This document shows positions 17,362-25,361 of a stretch of 64,000 bases of DNA, piece after piece. The stretch spans positions 1,984,001-2,048,000 of the forward strand of contig OZ257249.1 in assembly GCA_965279565.1 (NCBI GenBank), given 5' to 3'. Position numbers and translations under genes: made by a program. Under the pieces are notes generated by a model. That model ran no database searches. It was given only the letters and a program-made list of their open reading frames with translations, and was not told the origin of the DNA. Origin of the DNA: Tagaea sp965279565 (lineage in GTDB: Bacteria > Pseudomonadota > Alphaproteobacteria > CACIAM-22H2). Within the stretch, counting starts at the first letter, position 1, and each line of letters starts with the position of its first letter.

Positions 17362-18648
17362 ATGTCGATCGCACGCCGCAGTTTCGTCGCCGGCGCTACC
17401 GCCGCACTCGCCCTCGCCACGTCGTCCGCGCGCACGAACGCGCAGGCGCGCAAGTTCGTCGTGATGGGCCACGCGGTCCACCAGCGCGCGATCAGCGACG
17501 CCAAGGGCGGGGATTCCACCGCCGCATGGCGCGCGAAGTCGGGCATGGAGGTCGAATGGCTGACCTTCGGCGTCGAGGCCGTGCACGAGCGCGTCTACCG
17601 CGAGGCGTCGCTCTCGCAGGGCGGCGTGGACGTCGCACTCATCCTCGAGCGCTTCGGCGGCCCGCACATCGCGCCGCTGTTCGAGGATCTAGGCCCCTGG
17701 CAGGCGCGCGACCCGATCGAGGACATCGAGGAGATCGGTGCCGGCATGCGTGCGGCCCACAGCTATGGCGGGCGTGCCATCGGCATTCCCTACCGCCATG
17801 CCACGCACGGGCTGTTCTACAACGAGGAGATCCTGAAGGAGCGCGGCATCGCGCGCGCGCCCGAGACGTTCGAGGATGTCATCGAGTTTTCCGAGAAGTG
17901 CTCGTTCGTGCGGCCGGACGGGACGCGCGTCAACGGCTTCGCGACGTCGATGGACGATCCGTCGGGCATCGGCGACGTGATCCGCGCCTGCGGCGGCAAC
18001 TTCATCTCGAACGACTACCGCTTCCGCGCCGACGAGCCGGAGGCCGTGCGCGCGATCACGCTGCTGCGCGACTGGTATCGCAAGCAGGTCATCCCGCGCA
18101 ACATGATGACCTTCAAGACCGAGGAAGTGATCTCGGCCATGCAGCAGGGGCGTGCGGCGATCACCAACCAGCCCTTCGGCCGCTTCCTCAACTACAACGA
18201 CCCGAAGCAGAGCAAGTATCCGGGTGCGATCAAGGTCACGAACATCCCGCTGCTGAAGTCGCTCGGCAAGCCGGGCCTGTCGCCGGCCAAGACGTCGGTC
18301 TGGGCGCTGGCGATCCCGAAGAACGCGCGCGACAAGGCGCTGTCCTGGAGCTTCATCAAGGAAGTGTCGAGCAAGGCCAGCACGATCCGTGCGGCCGTCA
18401 ACGGCAACGGGCCGGTGCGCTTCTCGGCCTACGACGATCCCAAGGTGCGCGAGCTCGCCCCGTTCTCGGATTTCGAGCGCAAGGCGCTGCCCAATGCCGT
18501 GCTGGTGCTGCCCGGCTTCGAACAGGCCGCGCGCGCGATGGACATCTTCATGGAAGAGGTCCAGCGCGTGATGCTCGGCCAGGCCGAACCGGTCGACGGG
18601 ATGAAGTCGGCGCGCGCGCGCATCGAACCGCTCCTGCCGAAGGCCTGA
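17362..18648 (+). CDS. ABC transporter solute-binding protein, family 1, Tat-type signal
   Basis: A 428-residue periplasmic binding protein of the MalE/UgpB class. The leader MSIARRSFVAGATAAL contains ARRSFVA, a twin-arginine-like motif, and ends TNAQA, so export by Tat is plausible. Family features include YRHATHGLFYNEEILKERG and a late WALAIPKNARDKALSWSFIKEV. GGAGGA lies upstream of the ATG. It is the receptor for the two permeases that follow. The ligand is unknown; a sugar, polyol or glycerol phosphate is usual for the class. Confidence 0.88.
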   Translation: MSIARRSFVAGATAALALATSSARTNAQARKFVVMGHAVHQRAISDAKGGDSTAAWRAKSGMEVEWLTFGVEAVHERVYREASLSQGGVDVALILERFGGPHIAPLFEDLGPWQARDPIEDIEEIGAGMRAAHSYGGRAIGIPYRHATHGLFYNEEILKERGIARAPETFEDVIEFSEKCSFVRPDGTRVNGFATSMDDPSGIGDVIRACGGNFISNDYRFRADEPEAVRAITLLRDWYRKQVIPRNMMTFKTEEVISAMQQGRAAITNQPFGRFLNYNDPKQSKYPGAIKVTNIPLLKSLGKPGLSPAKTSVWALAIPKNARDKALSWSFIKEVSSKASTIRAAVNGNGPVRFSAYDDPKVRELAPFSDFERKALPNAVLVLPGFEQAARAMDIFMEEVQRVMLGQAEPVDGMKSARARIEPLLPKA

Positions 18649-18689
18649 GCGACCTTGCCTGAAAGCACCGCGTACCGGACGGCGCGCAC

Positions 18690-19565
18690 ATGACGCGACT
18701 GCGCGCCGTCCACTACCTGATGATCACGCCGGCGCAGTTCCTGCTCGTCGCGTTCGTGCTGCTGCCCTCGGTGTTCGTCGCGTGGATGAGCCTGAACCAG
18801 TGGTCGATGACGGCCGAGCCGGTGTTCGTGGGCTTCGCCAACTACGCCAAGATCCTCGCCGACCGCACCTTCTGGCGGGCCGCGTTCAACACGTTCGTCG
18901 TGGTCAACATCGTCGTCTATGGCGAGATGGCGCTGGGGCTGGGGCTCGCCTTCCTGCTGGCGGGCTGGATGCCGGGCAAGCGCGTGCTGATCGCCCTGCT
19001 GATCGCCCCCTATGCGGTGACGGAAGTCAGCGCCGTCGTCATGTGGCGCTACGTGTTCGAGCCCGACATCGGCATGGCGAACTGGGCGCTGATGCAGCTC
19101 GGCCTCGGGCAGCTCGACTGGACGGGCGATCCGATCGATGCACTCGTCCTCGTCTCGGTGCTCAGCGTGTGGATCCACACGCCCTTCACGTTCCTGCTGC
19201 TCTACGCCGCCGTCACGACGATCCCGGGCGAGCAGGTGGAGGCGGCCCATATCGACGGGGCCGGGGCGTGGCAGACCTTCCGCTACGTCAAGCTGCCCGC
19301 GATCATGCCCGCACTCCTGATCGCCCTCATGTTCCGCTACATCACCGCGATGCGCGTGTTCGGCGAGGTGTGGCTGCTGACCGAGGGCGGGCCCGCCCGC
19401 CTGACCGAAGTGCTCGCCGTCTACCTCTATCGCGAAGCGTTCCGCTACCACTCGTTCGGCGTGGGGGCGGCCACGGGTGTGGCGATGCTCGCGATCTCGC
19501 TGGCGATCGCGATCCCGTACCTGCACCAGATGTACAAGCGGATGTTCGGCCATGCGCGCACCTAG
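18690..19565 (+). CDS. ABC sugar-type permease 1 (MalF/UgpA-like)
   Basis: A 291-residue inner-membrane permease with six predicted helices. The EAA loop, which docks the ATPase, is EQVEAAHIDGAGAWQTFRYV (about residues 181-200). It begins 41 bases after the binding protein stop and overlaps the second permease by 14 bases. A weak ribosome site suggests translation depends on the upstream gene. Confidence 0.9.
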   Translation: MTRLRAVHYLMITPAQFLLVAFVLLPSVFVAWMSLNQWSMTAEPVFVGFANYAKILADRTFWRAAFNTFVVVNIVVYGEMALGLGLAFLLAGWMPGKRVLIALLIAPYAVTEVSAVVMWRYVFEPDIGMANWALMQLGLGQLDWTGDPIDALVLVSVLSVWIHTPFTFLLLYAAVTTIPGEQVEAAHIDGAGAWQTFRYVKLPAIMPALLIALMFRYITAMRVFGEVWLLTEGGPARLTEVLAVYLYREAFRYHSFGVGAATGVAMLAISLAIAIPYLHQMYKRMFGHART

Positions 19566-20385
19566 GCCCGCCGCCAAGGCCGTGCGTGCCGGGCTTGCAC
19601 TCCTCGCCATCGCGTGGTCGGTCGCACCGATCGCGCTGATCGTGCTCGCGTCGTTCAAGGCGCCGCTCGACATCTTCGCGGTCCCGCCGCGCTTCGTGTT
19701 CGAGCCCACGCTGGCCAACTACCAGCGCCTGTGGGAACTCTGGCCGGCCTTCCTGCCCAACATGTTCAACAGCCTGATCGTGACGGCGGGTGCGACGCTG
19801 GTGACCGTGACGTTCGCGCTGCTCGCGGGCTACGTCTACGCGCGCTATTCCAGCCGCTTCCTGACCGTCTCGGCGTTCTTCATGATCGTCATCCGCATGA
19901 TGCCGCCGATCATCGTCACGCTGCCGCTGTTCCCGGTCATCAACTGGCTGCGGCTCAACGACACGCATCTGGTGCTGATCCTGTTCTATTCGGCGTTCTT
20001 CGTGTCGATCTCGACCTGGATCCTGCGCGCCTTCATCGACCAGATCCCGCGCGAGCTGGAGGAGGCGGCCTTCGTCGACGGCGCCACGCTGCGCCAGATC
20101 CTGCTGCGCGTGGTCCTCCCGCTGGTGACGAACGGCCTCGTCGCCGCGTCGATCTTCGTGATCGTGTTCGCGTGGAACGAATATTTCTTCGCGTTGATCT
20201 TCACGACGCGCGAGGCGCGCACGACCCCGCTGGTGATTGCCGAGATATTGGGCACCGTCGAAGGCGTGGAATGGGGCGTGCTGTTCGCCGCCGCAACCGC
20301 GCAGCTCGCCCCGATCCTCGTGTTCGTGATCGCGGTCCAGCGTTACGTGATCGCGGGGCTGACGGCGAGTGCGGTGAAGGGGTAG
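19552..20385 (+). CDS. ABC sugar-type permease 2 (MalG/UgpE-like)
   Basis: A 277-residue permease pairing with the preceding one. Six hydrophobic helices are visible. The EAA loop is ELEEAAFVDGATLRQILLRV. The ATG at 19552 lies inside the end of the upstream permease gene, which fits coupled translation. No ATPase gene follows; the operon stops here, and the importer must share an MsmK/UgpC-type ATPase encoded elsewhere. Confidence 0.9.
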   Translation: MRAPRPAAKAVRAGLALLAIAWSVAPIALIVLASFKAPLDIFAVPPRFVFEPTLANYQRLWELWPAFLPNMFNSLIVTAGATLVTVTFALLAGYVYARYSSRFLTVSAFFMIVIRMMPPIIVTLPLFPVINWLRLNDTHLVLILFYSAFFVSISTWILRAFIDQIPRELEEAAFVDGATLRQILLRVVLPLVTNGLVAASIFVIVFAWNEYFFALIFTTREARTTPLVIAEILGTVEGVEWGVLFAAATAQLAPILVFVIAVQRYVIAGLTASAVKG

Positions 20386-20571
20386 CGGCCGGCGACGTGT
20401 AGGCCTGCCATGGCGATCGGGCGACGGGTTTAGCCTCGAGTATCCAGAACGGATCGCCGGACGGATGTTCCGGCGCGATGATGAACTGGCTGCGATAGGT
20501 GGCGCCTTCTGCCCGTCGTCCGGCGGGGCCGCCTTTGCCGAAATGCCTCGAGCGGAACGGGTCAGTTTGGC
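20386..20571. other. Gene-free stretch between importer operon and islet
   Basis: High-GC sequence with no supportable gene in either strand. On the minus strand a reading frame (about 20440-20545) contains EGATYRSQFIIAPEHPSG and could be a fossil fragment, but I recognise no family. On the plus strand a frame reads FRRDDELAAIGGAF, which might be a frame-shifted, degenerate GGDEF active-site loop belonging to the remnant that follows. Confidence 0.35.
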
Positions 20572-20697
20572 ATGGTCAGCTTCGGCATGGTGGCGACAGT
20601 GCCGGCCGAGGAAGCCCTGCCCGCCACGCTGCTCATCGCCGCCGACGCGGCCCTCTAACGCGCCAATCACGTCGGAAGGGATCGTACTGCGGCGTGA
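20572..20697 (+). pseudogene. Remnant of a GGDEF (diguanylate cyclase) domain C-terminus
   Basis: In one frame the translation runs MVSFGMVATVPAEEALP, then LLIAADAAL, a TAA stop, and RANHVGRDRTAA before TGA. This matches the end of GGDEF domains (SxGVAT, then ADxALYRAKxxGRDR), with TAA exactly where the conserved Tyr codon should be and Asn in place of Lys. The GGDEF loop and N-terminus are not found in frame upstream, so the gene is decayed. It directly abuts the A+T-rich islet. Confidence 0.5.
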
Positions 20698-20868
20698 GGG
20701 GCGGACAAAACGACGATTTTATCCAATACCTTATCACTATTTCAGGCTCTCAGATTGAGCTGTCGGTGAAGCGCTGGCACATCACGTGCTTTCTACTGCC
20801 TCGATGTATTTTGCTAACCTTTGGAGCGCCCCCGGTTATTCAATTGACTTAGTAAAGTTCGACGACTC

Positions 20869-20924
20869 TGGCTTGTTGCACGCAACCGCATTTACTATGT
20901 TTAGGTTGCTGCGTTAACAAGCCA
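20869..20924. repeat. Inverted repeat upstream of the KAP NTPase gene
   Basis: TGGCTTGTT (20869-20877) and AACAAGCCA (20916-20924) form a perfect 9-bp inverted repeat with a 38-base spacer. The right arm ends 15 bases before the ATG. The spacer contains A+T-rich TACTAT at 20893 that could be a -10 element. The same AACAAGC core occurs again beyond the gene. It could be an operator pair or part of the element's end. Confidence 0.5.
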
Positions 20925-20939
20925 AACTGGAACATCGCA

Positions 20940-23900
20940 ATGTCTGACAGTGCTTCCGATCAGAACATTTCACTTACTGGTGATCAACCAGCCACTGAAG
21001 ACGAATTTCGCGGCAAAGCGCATTTAAGGGTCGCTCAGGCGCTAGTCGAAACCATCACTACAGAAACTGGTGGCCGCGCGATCGGACTTGAGGGAGCGTG
21101 GGGTAGCGGTAAATCGACAGTAGTTGAGATAGCAGCAAAGCTGCTCCGAGATCGGGAAGCTTCGCGCAGCAACGAGTCAAGATTTCAGGTATTTGTATTC
21201 GATGCTTGGGCCCATCAGGGCGATCCTATTCGCAGAGTATTTCTCGACGAGCTAATCCAAAAGCTAGCCGACGATAGAGTTATTAATGAGACCTATTGGA
21301 AATCTCAGCACGAAAAGCTTCGAGCTCGAACAAAGCGAACGATCGAAACTCGTGCCGAGAAGCTTAGCTGGGTCGCTCGAATTGGGATTTTGCTGCTGCC
21401 CATATATCCAGTGGCCGTTTTGCTGCTTCGATCAAATGATGACTTTGAACTCCCATTCTGGGGCGGGGGAACAATCTCCGCTGCGAGTGTCTTCATTTCA
21501 GCTTTGTTGGTGATACTTACGCCTTATCTTTTTGTTTTTGGGACCTGGATATCTTGGCGCCCAAGTTGGAATTTTTTATCAAAGAAATGGTGGGTTGAGC
21601 ATAAGGATGAGAAGCAGGGCAGGAGCGTTTTGCACGCATTTACCCGTCAGACGGATGAAGTAACTACCGAGCAACTTGTTAGAGAAGAGGAGGCCACAAC
21701 CGTTGAGTTTAATGCTGTTTTTGAGAAAATCTTAGAAGCAGTTGCTGCCAATAACACGCGCCTTATAGTTGTATTGGATAATCTTGATAGATTGCCAGAA
21801 GACCTCATCCGAGAGACTTGGGCAACGATGCGTAATTTTTTTGTTTCAACGGCGGGTAGTCAACGCAATATTGCGTTGCAGAACGTGTGGTTGGTTGTGC
21901 CATTTGATAGGTCATATATTGAAGGCGTATTTAGCCGTGGCACCTCGAAGTCGCAAAATGAAAAATCGGAAGCTGACCGTTCGGGGCCAGGATTTATCGA
22001 GAAAACCTTCGAAGTCGTTTTTCGTGTATCTCCACCATTGATGACCAACTGGCAGGAGTTCCTGGAAAGCAATTTGAGGAAAGCCTTTAAATTAAATGTA
22101 ACTGATGAGCAGGTATTTAAGATCTTCAAGCTGTTCGACTTGTATAGAACGGCAAAGCGTCAGGCTGTCACTCCACGTGAGATCAAGGCGTATATTAATT
22201 CAATCACTTCGCTCTGGAGGCAATGGAAAGGCAGCATTCCGATCGAATACCAGTCGCTGTACGTACTGTATCGAACTGCAATATCGCAAGACATCTCGAA
22301 GCTTCAGGATTCAACCATTCTCGACGAAGGCGTCGCAGCATACGTTGAAGGTTGGGATTGGGTGCGCAATCTTGCAGCTGCTCATTTCAATGTATCGCCA
22401 GACGATGCCTTAGAATTCCTGCTTTCGACCGAGATCGAGAATTCGCTTTCTGAGGAAAGTCGAGAAAGACTCCTCAAGCTTGAGGAAACCTCTGGTTTTA
22501 GCCAAGTATTGGACATGGTCGTCGAACGCCGTTCTAAGGAATGGGCTGCGACTGTACCTAGGCGTTTCATCACCGCTTGCGCCGCTATCGCCACGCTAAC
22601 ATCGTTAAGCGAGCAAGCTAAGCGATCGATATGGCGCAGGCTAACGCTTTCACTGAAGCATGTGAATCAGAGCATCTATAGATTGCCGGAGGCCAATGCG
22701 GCGATTGCCGCGCTAGTCCAAAATTCCGACCAAGTAAATCAAATCGAGCTATTCAGAACGTTATCCAAGCTGCTCGTGGTGTCAGATGATCTAGCAAGTC
22801 TAACGGAAGAATCTCCGCAATACGTGGATGGCCAAAATTGGCAGATGGTCTTTGAGACCGCGCTAACTGAGGCGGACAAGCTTGGAAGGCTTGAGATTGC
22901 AGAAAGCGCGTTTAACAACGCAAAAGTTCCAGCAATTGGGAATCAGCTGATCGGCTTTATTGCGGCGTGTAGTCGCGCAGAGTTCGCCAAATTGAGAATG
23001 TTTGCATCCCCAACTGCGCCGAATGATCTTTCGCAGGTAATTATTAGTTATATGAGTCGTGAAGCGATTCCAGAATGGTTTGATGGCGTGATCCGTGAGT
23101 TGTCGGATGTGCCAGCTTGGCTGAATTGGGGAACACTATGTAATGCAATTCGTGATCGCCTAATTTCTAACAGTCCAGCGGTTACGCCAGAATTCTTTAT
23201 AAGAATTTCAAGGCCTTTGCGGGTGGCTGCAACTAAAACTGGTTCTGCGAGTCAATCGATATCTAGCGCAGTCGAAAAATATCTAAAGCAGGTGAGTACG
23301 GCTGGAGTACTGCACGCTCTTTTAGCGAAAGTGGATGAAAATCAGAACCCCCAAACTTTCGGGGCGATAGTTGGTGAGTTGCTCGTAAATCTCGAGATGA
23401 GTAATCAGGTAAATGCAGAAGTTGCAAATTATGGAAATGTTCAAGCAATTAATGATTTGTTGACTCGGGCATACTCAAAACCATTCAGCGGCGGGGTTAT
23501 TGATTCGGCCGCGGACTGGATCTGCACGATAGGGCGTCGCGGGGCTATCACGAAATTGAGTCTCCTTACAGATCAAAATCGGGAGATTTTTAGAGCCGTA
23601 GTGAGGGGGATTGCAGCGCGAAATGAATTGAGCGTCATTGGTGCCGGCGAATTGGTTCTGAACTTTGATCGGATATCCGAGATCATTGGAGATGACCTTT
23701 CGAATAAATTGGTTAGCAGTCTCAAATCAGATGCGGTTGCTGAGCAGTATGCTTCTGAAAAGTGGTTAAGTGCATCAACCTCTCTTATTAGATTTGCAAG
23801 TGCACGTGCTGTGCCGACATTTGCTTCAGTTTCGGATGCTCTGAAGTCCCAATTTAATAAGCTTACTAAGGAGCAATGGATTACTGCGCTTGGGTCTGGG

Positions 23901-24506
23901 ACGAAGGAAATCCAGTTCTTGCAGATATTGCTTGAATTGAATGAGCCTGTGTCACTCGGTATTGGATTCTTTGATGCAATGGAGGAACAGGCAAAAGCAC
24001 TGGTCGGCGGAAATTCTGTTCCGGAGAATCTACGTGGAGGCTGGCCATTCCTTCTCTCGGCAATGGCGGAACTACAACGGCGTCAGTTTAGTAAGTCGCT
24101 TAGAGATCGAATGCTTGCTGCTCCACTAGACACCGCTCGGATTCTGAGAATTATTGGATTGTACGGAAAGAATTTTATGGAGAATGCTGATTGGGCGGCG
24201 AAAAGTGATGATGCCGTAAGAATGATCATTGATAGAATTATTGTAGATGGCTCTGATGAGGAAATGGGTTGTCTGGAGCAGTACGCAGATATCTTTGCTG
24301 ATGTGATTCGTACTGCAGCTTCCGTTGAACCTGAGGTTATTGCCAATTTGAAAAGTCGATTTAAGCCGATTGTCTTGAAGTTTGAGAATGAGAAGAAAAA
24401 TGCGGTCTTAAGATTAATGCAGAGCCTAGGGGTTCCTCACGAGCCGGAGCTTTCCGCAGATGCTGAGGTTTCTCCGCCAGAGGACGGAAGGGAAGATAAG
24501 CGCTAA
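20940..24506 (+). CDS. KAP-family P-loop NTPase with membrane insertion and long helical C-terminus
   Basis: An 1188-residue protein. Walker A is LEGAWGSGKST (about 50-60), followed by the KAP landmark FDAWAHQGDPIRR (87-99). Two hydrophobic segments (about 144-163 and 178-203) are inserted between the Walker motifs, the hallmark of membrane-anchored KAP NTPases. Walker B is RLIVVLDNLDRLPED (274-288). Residues 450-1188 look like an all-helical repeat scaffold with no enzyme motif I recognise. KAP proteins include the plasmid phage-exclusion protein PifA and QatA of the Qatuor defence system. The gene stands alone in a low-GC islet, with no partner nuclease. A defence role is inference. Confidence 0.82.
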   Translation: MSDSASDQNISLTGDQPATEDEFRGKAHLRVAQALVETITTETGGRAIGLEGAWGSGKSTVVEIAAKLLRDREASRSNESRFQVFVFDAWAHQGDPIRRVFLDELIQKLADDRVINETYWKSQHEKLRARTKRTIETRAEKLSWVARIGILLLPIYPVAVLLLRSNDDFELPFWGGGTISAASVFISALLVILTPYLFVFGTWISWRPSWNFLSKKWWVEHKDEKQGRSVLHAFTRQTDEVTTEQLVREEEATTVEFNAVFEKILEAVAANNTRLIVVLDNLDRLPEDLIRETWATMRNFFVSTAGSQRNIALQNVWLVVPFDRSYIEGVFSRGTSKSQNEKSEADRSGPGFIEKTFEVVFRVSPPLMTNWQEFLESNLRKAFKLNVTDEQVFKIFKLFDLYRTAKRQAVTPREIKAYINSITSLWRQWKGSIPIEYQSLYVLYRTAISQDISKLQDSTILDEGVAAYVEGWDWVRNLAAAHFNVSPDDALEFLLSTEIENSLSEESRERLLKLEETSGFSQVLDMVVERRSKEWAATVPRRFITACAAIATLTSLSEQAKRSIWRRLTLSLKHVNQSIYRLPEANAAIAALVQNSDQVNQIELFRTLSKLLVVSDDLASLTEESPQYVDGQNWQMVFETALTEADKLGRLEIAESAFNNAKVPAIGNQLIGFIAACSRAEFAKLRMFASPTAPNDLSQVIISYMSREAIPEWFDGVIRELSDVPAWLNWGTLCNAIRDRLISNSPAVTPEFFIRISRPLRVAATKTGSASQSISSAVEKYLKQVSTAGVLHALLAKVDENQNPQTFGAIVGELLVNLEMSNQVNAEVANYGNVQAINDLLTRAYSKPFSGGVIDSAADWICTIGRRGAITKLSLLTDQNREIFRAVVRGIAARNELSVIGAGELVLNFDRISEIIGDDLSNKLVSSLKSDAVAEQYASEKWLSASTSLIRFASARAVPTFASVSDALKSQFNKLTKEQWITALGSGTKEIQFLQILLELNEPVSLGIGFFDAMEEQAKALVGGNSVPENLRGGWPFLLSAMAELQRRQFSKSLRDRMLAAPLDTARILRIIGLYGKNFMENADWAAKSDDAVRMIIDRIIVDGSDEEMGCLEQYADIFADVIRTAASVEPEVIANLKSRFKPIVLKFENEKKNAVLRLMQSLGVPHEPELSADAEVSPPEDGREDKR

Positions 24507-24707
24507 GTTGCGCTTTCAGCGAGTAGCAAGGAAAAGTTTGAGGTCCATTTTCTTGACAATCGAAGGGTGTTCTGCGAATGTTCACGCGGACGTGGGAGCG
24601 CTCTTTGACATGGTGAAGACGCGCGCACCAAGCCGGCAGGTCGAGGCCGGATAGAGTGGCGCGCGCTTTTTCCTGCCGCAAAGGTTGCTTGACGGACCGC
24701 GTTTTCC
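24507..24707. other. Right edge of islet, no supportable gene
   Basis: A 6-bp hairpin, AAGCGC and GCGCTT, overlaps the KAP stop codon but has no T run. Composition returns to high GC near 24570. Short frames exist on both strands (for example one ending MVKTRAPSRQVEAG on the plus strand) but none has a ribosome site or family resemblance. Confidence 0.4.
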
Positions 24708-24786
24708 GTCAACGTCAACAAGCTAACGCGCTGATCTTCCACGATTCAGCTTGTTGACGGTCAACTCCCGTCAACAAGCCGTCAAC
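24708..24786. repeat. GTCAAC-rich repeat patch with inverted GTCAACAAGCT arms
   Basis: GTCAACAAGCT at 24714-24724 pairs perfectly with AGCTTGTTGAC at 24748-24758 (11 bp, 23-base spacer). GTCAACAAGCC follows at 24770-24780. Further GTCAAC copies begin at 24708, 24760 and 24781, giving five direct and one inverted copy of the hexamer in under 80 bases. Related arms occur upstream of the KAP gene at 20869-20924. This could be an excision or attachment region, a regulator cluster, or the shared terminator and operator zone between the KAP and lrp genes. Confidence 0.6.
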
Positions 24787-24811
24787 CACGACAGGATTTT
24801 CCGCGAAAGCC

Positions 24812-25294
24812 TTACGCGCGCTTCGCTTCGATCGGCACGCCGGGCTGCATCTTGGTCGTCCGATAGGTCAGCGCCGACTTGACGGTCGCCACGTTGGGGG
24901 CGGCGGTCAGATGGTTCGTCAGGAATTTCTCGTAGGCGTCCCAATCGTGCGCGACGACCCGGATGAGGAAGTCGGTCTCGCCGGCCAGCATGTGGCATTC
25001 GCGGACCATCGGCCAGCCATTGACCAGATCCTGGAAGGCGCGCAGGTCGGCGTCGGCCTGGCTCTTCAGGCTCACGCTCGCGAACACGGTCACGCCGAAA
25101 CCCAGCGCCAGCGGATCGATGTCGGCGTGGTAGCCGCGCACGATCTTGGCCTCCTCCAGCACGCGCACGCGGCGCAGGCAGGGCGGGGCGGATACGCCGG
25201 CGCGGCGCGCCAGCTCCACATTCGTCATCCGGCCGTCGTTCTGGAGGTCGTGGAGGATCTGGCGATCGACGTCATCGAGCTTGTGGCCGCGCAT
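24812..25294 (-). CDS. Lrp/AsnC-family transcriptional regulator
   Basis: A 160-residue feast/famine regulator. The N-terminal HTH reads LDDVDRQILHDLQNDGRMTN then VELARRAGVSAPPCLRRVR. The C-terminal RAM domain (about 70-150) has the core VRECHMLAGETDFLIRVVAHD, which holds the effector-binding turn GETD. Length is normal. It is divergent from the ELM1-thioredoxin reductase genes, with about 67 bases between, a layout common for Lrp members next to trxB in alphaproteobacteria. The effector is probably an amino acid. Confidence 0.9.
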   Translation of the reverse strand: MRGHKLDDVDRQILHDLQNDGRMTNVELARRAGVSAPPCLRRVRVLEEAKIVRGYHADIDPLALGFGVTVFASVSLKSQADADLRAFQDLVNGWPMVRECHMLAGETDFLIRVVAHDWDAYEKFLTNHLTAAPNVATVKSALTYRTTKMQPGVPIEAKRA

Positions 25295-25361
25295 TAATCT
25301 GTGTCCGTCCTGTCGTGAAGTTGAAATATTATTAGCAATCGGCATGCCGGAAGCAAGGCGA

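Larger units (their letters stand above)
20700..24680. other. A+T-rich islet, likely horizontally acquired
   Basis: From about 20700 to about 24570 base composition drops sharply. Two 60-base lines counted inside gave 33% and 50% G+C, against 63% in a flanking line at 27001. Codon use changes too: AAT, TTA, ATA and GTT are frequent here and rare elsewhere in the window. The islet holds a single large gene. No integrase, transposase, tRNA end or clear target duplication is visible. Its edges are next to a GGDEF pseudogene on the left and a GTCAAC-rich repeat patch on the right. Confidence 0.8.

Noticed and set aside
20940..24506. A Qatuor (QatABCD) system
   Set aside because: Only a KAP NTPase is present; no QueC-like, TatD-like or other Qat partner genes flank it.
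24460..24742. Short frames on both strands at the right islet edge
   Set aside because: No ribosome site or recognisable motif; composition changes within them.
24708..24786. A possible CRISPR array
   Set aside because: The repeats are only 6-11 bases and unevenly spaced, some inverted; no cas gene is present.
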